Positions 58,514 through 64,000 of a stretch of DNA of 64,000 bases are shown here, one piece after another; position 1 is the stretch's first letter, and each line of letters opens with the position of its first letter. Origin of the DNA: JBKBIP01 sp046297495 (GTDB lineage Bacteria > Planctomycetota > Planctomycetia > Gemmatales > Gemmataceae). The position numbers and the translations under genes are program-made. The stretch spans positions 1-64,000 of the forward strand of contig JBKBIP010000011.1 in the NCBI GenBank assembly GCA_046297495.1. The letters run 5' to 3'. The notes under the pieces are model-generated. The model was not told where the DNA came from. It was given only the letters and a program-made list of their open reading frames with translations, and did no database searches.

Positions 58514-60447
58514 CGTCTTTTCTCCAACAAGCGCAAATCGTCCATTCGTTTGAGAATCACGGCAACCGGTTCCTGTTCGAGAGCGCAAAGCACCGGCACC
58601 CCCAGAGCCGCGAACGACCGGCGCGACTGCTGGTAAGCGCGGTGCCAGCGCTCCATCACAACGCGGTCGAGCAGCAGCGCCACGCTATCAGCGCGGGCTG
58701 GCGGCGGCACGGCGGCGCCCGGCAGCGGCATTCCCGGCGGCCACGGGCAGATAACCAATACCCGATGATGACGTGCCAAAGCCAGTTGAACCGCGCGCAG
58801 CAGCGGTCCCAGCTGCTCGGACAATTCCAAGACATCGGCGCATAAGACGAACAACTCGTTGTCGTGTCCTTTGTGGACCGCGCGCAGCAACGCCCGCGCC
58901 AGCACGTCGATCTTAGCGGGGGCGGCGAACTGGTAGCGCCCTTGCGGATCATACAAGGGAAGCCGATACGGCACCTGATGTTCCGCCAAGAAGCGTTGGG
59001 CGTGGCGAACGAACCGCTCATCGTCTTCGAGAAGGAGGCTCAGTCCCCCCGGCGCCAGGCCGTCACGCACCGACAGCAACGCGGCCAAGCGCTTGCGCCA
59101 ACGCGCGCCGCGCCGGCGACCGTTGAACTCTGCCCCCATAGCCAACATCCAACCCACCACCACCGAGGTCAACATGATGAAATACAACAACAACCACCAC
59201 AACCCCCGACGCGGTGAATCGACCAATAGGAAAACCGCGGGCACGACCACGGCAGTCAAGCCGGCCGCAGCGATGAGCACCCACAAGGGGGACCGATAGA
59301 ACCAGTCCCGCCAGGTCGGCCAACGAAGCGTCGCGGGCGTCTGCGGGAACACCCACGGCAGCCAGAGCGGAAAATGGTTTCGTTCCGCGTCGAGCATATC
59401 GGGATACAGCTCATCCGCCACGCCATAAGCCAGCGGCAGCACTTCCTCGACCTCGACCGTCCCTGTCGCGGGGGCTTGGTTGGCCGCGTCGGTCAGCACC
59501 TGGAGTAGCCGGATTAGGTGTTGTCGCGTCCGCGCCGGAGCCAAGTAGGTGGTATCTTCGTCATCAAACAGACACAATCCGACCAAGTCCCGATTGCCGA
59601 TGGCTGCTTGACTGACCGCCGCCGTGATTTCGATGAGGCGAGCAAGAGCGTTGCGTCCCGCCGGTCCTAGCCGCGTGGATGGCGACGTATCCAGAAACAC
59701 GGTGCAGCGCACTGGCACTTCGCTTTCATATTCGCGGGTGATCAGGCGATCGCGCCGGGCTGACGCGCGCCAGGCGATGAGCTTGGGTGGATCGCCGGGC
59801 AGGTAATCGCGCAGGTCGAGCAGTTCGCTCCCGGAACCGGGGCGGCGATGGCGATGTACGCCCGGCGGCGGCAACAGGTTGTGACGCTTGCCGCTGGGAG
59901 CATGACCGCCCGTATCGACCAACGGCGGCAGCACGCGGATGACGACCGGCTGGCGCAAAAAGACGCGGTGATAGAAAAATCCTTGCCAATCGCTGACATG
60001 CGCCGCCACTCCTTCAAAACGCAATCGGCCCACGTGGGGACAGTGCAAGCGATATTCGATGGTCATGCCAACGCGGCGCGCCAACGGCCCCTCGCCATGC
60101 GCGTCCCCCTCGAACCGTTCGCTGCCCAATGGCTGCCAATCACTGAGCAGCGCCCAGGACACGTCAAGCCAACCCGACCACTGACAACGCACTCGGACAG
60201 TAACCGCTTGCCCCGCCCACAAGGCCGTCACGCGCCCCCGTTCGTCGCGCAGCTCGCGGCACACGCTCAGCTTGCTGGCAAGAGCGTGGGTTTGCCACGC
60301 GAAACGCAGCCACTCTTGGGCGAACCACAAGAACAACGTCAGGGTCAGCAGGGTGAGCGCGGGATGGCCGAACGGCGGGGTCAGCAGGGCCACGACCAGC
60401 AAGAACGACACAATCAGCAAAAACCACCAACCCCGCGTCGTGAGCAT
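58510..60447 (-). CDS. DUF58 domain protein (MoxR-associated)
   Basis: 645 residues from the ATG at 60447; a TTG 30 bases earlier is the only longer option. Two N-terminal membrane segments ('FLLIVSFLLVVALL', 'LTLLTLTLFLWFAQEW') are followed by a beta-rich ectodomain. The diagnostic DUF58 block is 'GSGSELLDLRDYLPGDPPKLIAWRASAR', with 'RDRLITREYESEVP'. A von Willebrand factor A-like fold then shows a MIDAS-like 'VFLDTSPSTRLG'. Two more hydrophobic segments and a long C-terminal region (about 340-645) follow, making it longer than a bare DUF58 protein. DUF58 proteins pair with MoxR ATPases; this one lies two genes from DUF4350. Confidence 0.92.
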   Translation of the reverse strand: MLTTRGWWFLLIVSFLLVVALLTPPFGHPALTLLTLTLFLWFAQEWLRFAWQTHALASKLSVCRELRDERGRVTALWAGQAVTVRVRCQWSGWLDVSWALLSDWQPLGSERFEGDAHGEGPLARRVGMTIEYRLHCPHVGRLRFEGVAAHVSDWQGFFYHRVFLRQPVVIRVLPPLVDTGGHAPSGKRHNLLPPPGVHRHRRPGSGSELLDLRDYLPGDPPKLIAWRASARRDRLITREYESEVPVRCTVFLDTSPSTRLGPAGRNALARLIEITAAVSQAAIGNRDLVGLCLFDDEDTTYLAPARTRQHLIRLLQVLTDAANQAPATGTVEVEEVLPLAYGVADELYPDMLDAERNHFPLWLPWVFPQTPATLRWPTWRDWFYRSPLWVLIAAAGLTAVVVPAVFLLVDSPRRGLWWLLLYFIMLTSVVVGWMLAMGAEFNGRRRGARWRKRLAALLSVRDGLAPGGLSLLLEDDERFVRHAQRFLAEHQVPYRLPLYDPQGRYQFAAPAKIDVLARALLRAVHKGHDNELFVLCADVLELSEQLGPLLRAVQLALARHHRVLVICPWPPGMPLPGAAVPPPARADSVALLLDRVVMERWHRAYQQSRRSFAALGVPVLCALEQEPVAVILKRMDDLRLLEKRR

Positions 60448-60498
60448 GATGGAGGAATTCTCGTTTCCGCAAGTCAATCACTGTGGATAAGCCCGATC

Positions 60499-60520
60499 AG
60501 CCCCGCAAGGGGCGCCAGTT
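60499..60520. repeat. Truncated copy of the 47-base hairpin repeat
   Basis: AGCCCCGCAAGGGGCGCCAG, the first hairpin of the element at 1598-1644, including the GATC flank. Located in the 120-base spacer between the MoxR and DUF58 genes, which breaks the chain of ATGA overlaps. Confidence 0.6.
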
Positions 60521-60567
60521 GCGCGGCCATTACTTGCCTGTGGCTCGCTCGCTCAACTCGGCACCCA

Positions 60568-61551
60568 TCACGTCGTCAGCACCGGCACCGCTTCTAGCAC
60601 TTCGCGCACGATGTCAGCGATGCGTTTGCCTTCGATTTCCGCTTCGGGACGAATGATCAAGCGATGCCCCAGCACGGCCAGCGTCAAAGCCTGCACATCT
60701 TCATGGGTCATGTAATGTCGGCCATCGAGAAACGCCCGCGCCCGCGCGCAGCGCAGCAGGCACAGCGCGGCGCGCGGGCTGGCCCCCAAGGCGATGTCCG
60801 GGTGTTCGCGCGTCGCCTCCGCGACGGCGACGATGTAGTGCAACAACTCCTCGCTGGCATGAACCTGGGTGGCATGCCGCTGTAAATCGAGAATCTCATC
60901 CGACGTGAACAGCTGCTCCACCTCCCAGACCGGGTGACTGTGAACCTTGAGCATCTCGACTTCCGCCGCGTGATCGGGATAGCTCATCTCGATGCGTACC
61001 AAAAAACGGTCGAGCTGGGCCTCCGGCAAGCGATACACGCCCTCTTGTTCGACGGGATTCTGCGTGGCCAGCACCAGGAACGGCACTGGCAAGGGAAGCG
61101 TGGCGCCATCAATCGTCACCTGATTTTCCTGCATCGCTTCGAGCAGGGCGGATTGCGTCTTGGCTGGGGCGCGATTGATTTCGTCGGCCAACAGAACCTG
61201 ACAGAAGATCGGCCCTTTGCGCAGCACGAAGTCATTGCTCTTGCGATCAAAAATCGACGTTCCCGTGACATCTGAAGGGAGCAAGTCCGGCGTGAACTGC
61301 ACGCGCTGGTAATCGATGCCCATGACGCGGGCGAAGGTCTTCGATAGGGTCGTCTTGGCGATGCCGGGGACCCCTTCCAGCAAGACATGACCGTTCGCCA
61401 ACAAGGCGATGAGAAATTGCTCGATCACCGGCTCCATGCCCACGACCACGCGACCGATCTCGGCCAAGGTGCGATCGCGCAGCTCGCGCAACCGCCCCGC
61501 CCACTGCCGCAACAGCACGCCGTCATGTTCCGTGTCAATCGGTCGATTCAT
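60568..61551 (-). CDS. MoxR family AAA+ ATPase
   Basis: 327 residues; ATG at 61551 overlaps the DUF4350 stop by 4 bases. Walker A in 'GHVLLEGVPGIAKTTLSKT' (residues 60-67), Walker B in 'CQVLLADEINRAPAKTQSALLEAMQE' (D123-E124), sensor 'PFLVLATQNPVEQEGVYRLPEAQLDRFL' and the MoxR-specific C-terminal 'YIVAVAEATREHPDIALGASPRAALCLLRCARARAFLDGR'. MoxR ATPases are chaperones that remodel or insert metals into proteins, usually with a DUF58/vWA partner. It is the only predicted energy source for the cluster of genes around it. Confidence 0.95.
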   Translation of the reverse strand: MNRPIDTEHDGVLLRQWAGRLRELRDRTLAEIGRVVVGMEPVIEQFLIALLANGHVLLEGVPGIAKTTLSKTFARVMGIDYQRVQFTPDLLPSDVTGTSIFDRKSNDFVLRKGPIFCQVLLADEINRAPAKTQSALLEAMQENQVTIDGATLPLPVPFLVLATQNPVEQEGVYRLPEAQLDRFLVRIEMSYPDHAAEVEMLKVHSHPVWEVEQLFTSDEILDLQRHATQVHASEELLHYIVAVAEATREHPDIALGASPRAALCLLRCARARAFLDGRHYMTHEDVQALTLAVLGHRLIIRPEAEIEGKRIADIVREVLEAVPVLTT

Positions 61552-62966
61552 GCCTGATCTCGATGAGAAAGAGTTTGGTCCTCGTCCCAACGCAAGGTCC
61601 CCGCCGCCAGAGCCGATTGCAGCCCGCGCACGCGCCGCGCCAGGCGGGCAAAGGCGCGCGGTGAAATCGGCTGAGGTTGGTCATCCCAGGCCAAGCGCCA
61701 CAGTCGCGCCACCAGCCGCCGCCGCCGCCAGCGCTGCCACCAGTTGCCCCGCGTGGTCACGCGCGGCGGCTGGTCGGGGGGAGCGGGGGGGGCTTGCGTG
61801 AAACAGTGCCGGGCCAGGTCGCGGGCGGCTTCCCAGAGATTCCCCCTGCTCAGCAATTCTTGCTGCCGCTGGCGCACGAACGCGGCGCTGGGGCTGGCTT
61901 GGGCCAGATGCACCGCCAAGGGGGGAAGCTGCTTCTCCGGGTGAAACCGCCCCCGCAGCACGCGAACCAGTCCATAAATGACCAGCACCAGCGTCGCCAA
62001 CACGAATAGATTGCGAAGCCAACGGTTGATCTGGCGCGGCGTGGCGTTCTCGAACAACATGCGATGAAACACATCCCGTTCTTGCAGGGTGTTCAACAAG
62101 TGATTCCCCAGCTCATTGAGCGGCGGCAACGGGGGCGTCGGCGGCAACGGCATGTCTTCCAGAAGCATGTCGAAGTCCGTGACGATCCGGCCTTCCTCGA
62201 TGAACAAGACCTGGCTCCGACGCCCCGCCGCCAGCCATTGCAGACAATTATAGGCCAAATCGAAGTTGTCGTTGTCGTCTTGCAGCAGCATCTCGTTGAT
62301 GAACACGCTATGGTCGGCGAGTTGCACGATCCGTCCCGGGTTGCGTTCGGCCGCCACCGCGAACAGCGGGCGTGGATTCTCCCCCAGCGGCGGCAGATCC
62401 GCCAGCCGCTCCCATCGCGAGCGCGGCGAGACGATAGGGACCAAGTAATTCGGACGATTCGTGGCGACTGCGTCTAACCCGCGAAAAATCGGGCACGGCG
62501 TCCCCGCGCGGGGTAGCACCTTGGGACAATTACCGGACTGTCGATATAACATCCTCTCCGGGTCCCATGTTTGTCCGCTTACTCGGATTCCCCCCCATCG
62601 GGGATACGTTCCAACCACTGGCAATCCCAGTGAATTGGGGGGATACGGCTCCCCCGGATGGTCCGAGGCCAGCAATAAGGCGCCCCCTTGGGAAACGATT
62701 TGCTCGATGTCCTGCCAAGTAAGCGGCAAGACGCGCCGTTCGCCAAAAATGATAACGATGGTTTGAGCCGGAGCACGCAGCGCCTGTTCCTTGCGGTCCA
62801 ACGCTTCCAACTTCATCTCACGCAACATCGCGCGGAAGACATGGGTGCCATCATCGACCTCTGGGCGCGCGACTTGGGCGCTGAGCCACGCGCAGCCTGG
62901 ACCCACGAGCCACAGGGCCAGTATTCCCGACAGCGAGAGTAAGCGCGACCCCGCAGCGCGGCTCAT
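61548..62966 (-). CDS. DUF4350 domain membrane protein
   Basis: 472 residues; start at 62966 overlaps the upstream gene's stop. A signal or anchor segment (about 8-30, 'LLSLSGILALWLVGPGCAWL') includes a possible lipobox-like cysteine. The middle region holds the DUF4350 blocks 'LPLTWQDIEQIVSQGGALLLASDHP' and 'RIVQLADHSVFINEMLLQDDNDNFDLAYNCLQWLA', and a single transmembrane segment 'WLRNLFVLATLVLVIYGLVRVLRG' comes before a basic cytoplasmic C-terminus with a Pro-rich linker. DUF4350 proteins typically precede MoxR and DUF58 genes, as here, and probably form a membrane complex with them. Confidence 0.88.
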   Translation of the reverse strand: MSRAAGSRLLSLSGILALWLVGPGCAWLSAQVARPEVDDGTHVFRAMLREMKLEALDRKEQALRAPAQTIVIIFGERRVLPLTWQDIEQIVSQGGALLLASDHPGEPYPPNSLGLPVVGTYPRWGGIRVSGQTWDPERMLYRQSGNCPKVLPRAGTPCPIFRGLDAVATNRPNYLVPIVSPRSRWERLADLPPLGENPRPLFAVAAERNPGRIVQLADHSVFINEMLLQDDNDNFDLAYNCLQWLAAGRRSQVLFIEEGRIVTDFDMLLEDMPLPPTPPLPPLNELGNHLLNTLQERDVFHRMLFENATPRQINRWLRNLFVLATLVLVIYGLVRVLRGRFHPEKQLPPLAVHLAQASPSAAFVRQRQQELLSRGNLWEAARDLARHCFTQAPPAPPDQPPRVTTRGNWWQRWRRRRLVARLWRLAWDDQPQPISPRAFARLARRVRGLQSALAAGTLRWDEDQTLSHRDQA

Positions 62967-64000
62967 GGGCCAGTCACCTCCGTCAGTAAACAGACGTGTC
63001 GGCGTGCCTGCCGGAGTTGCTCGTCGGATAGCTCATCCTCATCGGGAGCGTAACGGGCTTGTTCGTACAGCTCGGCCAGCTCCTGGGCCGCTTGGCGTTG
63101 GCTCGCTGCCGTTCCGGCCAGCTGGGCGGCGATTTGCCGATGGTTCCAGGTTCGCACGATCAAGCCGCACCGCGCCAACGACAGGTACTCAAAGGCACGC
63201 ACCACGTCGGTGCGCGAGGCCAGCTCCGCCGGCGCCACCGGCCAGAAACCGAGGGGGGCGTTGGCGCGTGTCCGTCGGGGAAAATAGCCGCTCAGCTTCC
63301 AAACGATCACCGCCACCGGCAGCAGGAGCACCAACCACCACAACCCGCCCCAACCGCCCGCATCGCCGCCTGAGTCCCAGGAAGATGGCTCCGGCGACAT
63401 CGGCGCGGCATTGGCGGTCAAGTTGGTGTCCCCCACCCCGGCATCCCAGGAGAAACGCGGCAGCTTCCAGTTCCGTGTCACGGAACGGCTGGCTTGCCAC
63501 CATTCGTTCGCTTCCCGCGCGTAACCATTCAAACGCGCCATCTGCTCGTCGAATCCTTCCCCCTTCGGCTGCCAACGGGATACCGCGCGCAGCAAGTCGC
63601 GCGCGATTTCGCGCATCAAAGGGGAATCTTTCCACGGTCCGCCCAGCTCCTCGATGCGCTGGGACAGTTCTTGCATCTGCTGGGCGTTCTGGGTGTTGAC
63701 GTCGGTTCCCAGCCCGGAGGCATCATTCGGGGGCAAAGACTTCGGCGGCGTCGGCAGGGTGGAGGATGGCGTCGGCGGGGTGGGGGGTAGTAGGTCCCCC
63801 ATCTCTGGCAAGGAGCGGCTGACCTCTTGCAATCGGCGCAACGTCTCCGCATCCAGACGCAGTGCATATGGATTATCCTGATGTTGGCGCAACATCTGGG
63901 AGATGAATTTCCGCACTAACGGATCACTCAGATCGATTTGCTCTTGCCGGTTCTTCAGATCGGTAGGGACGATGCGGAGTTGGTGCAGCAAATCCTTGAC
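62963..64000 (-). CDS. DUF4129 domain membrane protein (5' end outside window)
   Basis: Partial: open to the window edge, at least 345 residues. The visible part has a Gln/Asp-rich helical stretch ('KNRQEQIDLSDPLVRKFISQMLRQ'), a Pro-rich linker, Gly-rich 'WDSGGDAGGWGGLWWLVLLLPVAVIVWKLSGYF', which is a single membrane segment, and the C-terminal DUF4129 signature 'DVVRAFEYLSLARCGLIVRTWNHRQIAAQLAG' with 'LAELYEQARYAPDEDELSDEQLRQAR'. DUF4129 is a cytoplasmic tail found in transglutaminase-like and related membrane proteins of MoxR clusters. Its stop overlaps the DUF4350 start (ATGA), so it is co-translated with it. Confidence 0.88.
   Translation of the reverse strand, partial: VKDLLHQLRIVPTDLKNRQEQIDLSDPLVRKFISQMLRQHQDNPYALRLDAETLRRLQEVSRSLPEMGDLLPPTPPTPSSTLPTPPKSLPPNDASGLGTDVNTQNAQQMQELSQRIEELGGPWKDSPLMREIARDLLRAVSRWQPKGEGFDEQMARLNGYAREANEWWQASRSVTRNWKLPRFSWDAGVGDTNLTANAAPMSPEPSSWDSGGDAGGWGGLWWLVLLLPVAVIVWKLSGYFPRRTRANAPLGFWPVAPAELASRTDVVRAFEYLSLARCGLIVRTWNHRQIAAQLAGTAASQRQAAQELAELYEQARYAPDEDELSDEQLRQARRHVCLLTEVTGP

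Overview
The window looks like a Planctomycetota chromosome segment, most likely from a Gemmataceae-type bacterium. It is GC-rich and dense in families typical of that phylum: PSCyt1/DUF1592/DUF1552 and DUF1549/DUF1553 proteins, a TIGR02604-type c-haem dehydrogenase-like protein, many secreted sulfatases, ThuA-like and NIPSNAP proteins, Uma2 nucleases, a BBP7-type outer-membrane barrel, and the MoxR/DUF58/DUF4350/DUF4129 cluster. One run of exactly 100 N (24843-24942) shows that this is a scaffolded draft assembly. No phage, insertion sequence, CRISPR array or rRNA was seen. The only RNA gene recognised is a tRNA-Lys(UUU).

Layout. 1-3.2 kb: edge of a DUF2007-like gene, a secreted ThuA-like protein, a small membrane protein and pdxJ (vitamin B6). 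3.3-7.5 kb: a coupled DUF1592/LamG and DUF1552 pair. 7.7-17.2 kb: a PQQ-type beta-propeller, a small anchored protein, an endonuclease/exonuclease/phosphatase-fold protein, a secreted FAD oxidoreductase, a Uma2 nuclease and a DUF1549/DUF1553 protein with Ig-like domains. 17.4-24.8 kb: carbon metabolism, with a diverged glucose-6-phosphate isomerase homologue facing a phosphoglycerate mutase, then a homocysteine methyltransferase, phosphoketolase and an aldose 1-epimerase. 25-34 kb: an Ldh2-type dehydrogenase, a sulfatase divergent from a 1129-residue haem/HEAT protein, a secreted hypothetical protein and the BBP7 barrel. 34-45 kb: an unusual Tex protein, a Gfo/Idh/MocA oxidoreductase, argF-argD-argB, a PlsC acyltransferase and a HEAT-repeat lipoprotein.

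45.2-57.5 kb: dapL (lysine and peptidoglycan precursor) and then a sulfatase island. Three sulfatases and the wreck of a fourth lie on the minus strand. A GntP permease, a small protein and two more sulfatases lie on the plus strand. The five intact enzymes have five different active-site pentapeptides, two of them without the usual proline. This suggests a locus for desulfating and importing breakdown products of sulfated glycans, with ongoing gene loss.

57.5-64 kb: a minus-strand membrane cluster of six genes with four ATGA stop-start overlaps. It holds DUF4129 (cut by the window end), DUF4350, MoxR ATPase, DUF58 and two membrane proteins, and is probably an envelope-associated MoxR chaperone system. 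Between genes there are two recurrent palindromic repeat families: a 47-base double hairpin and a GCGCGAACCGAT hairpin. The points most worth following are the sulfatase remnant and variant active sites, the isomerase homologue lacking its catalytic lysine, and the Tex protein with a low-complexity insert inside its YqgF-like domain.
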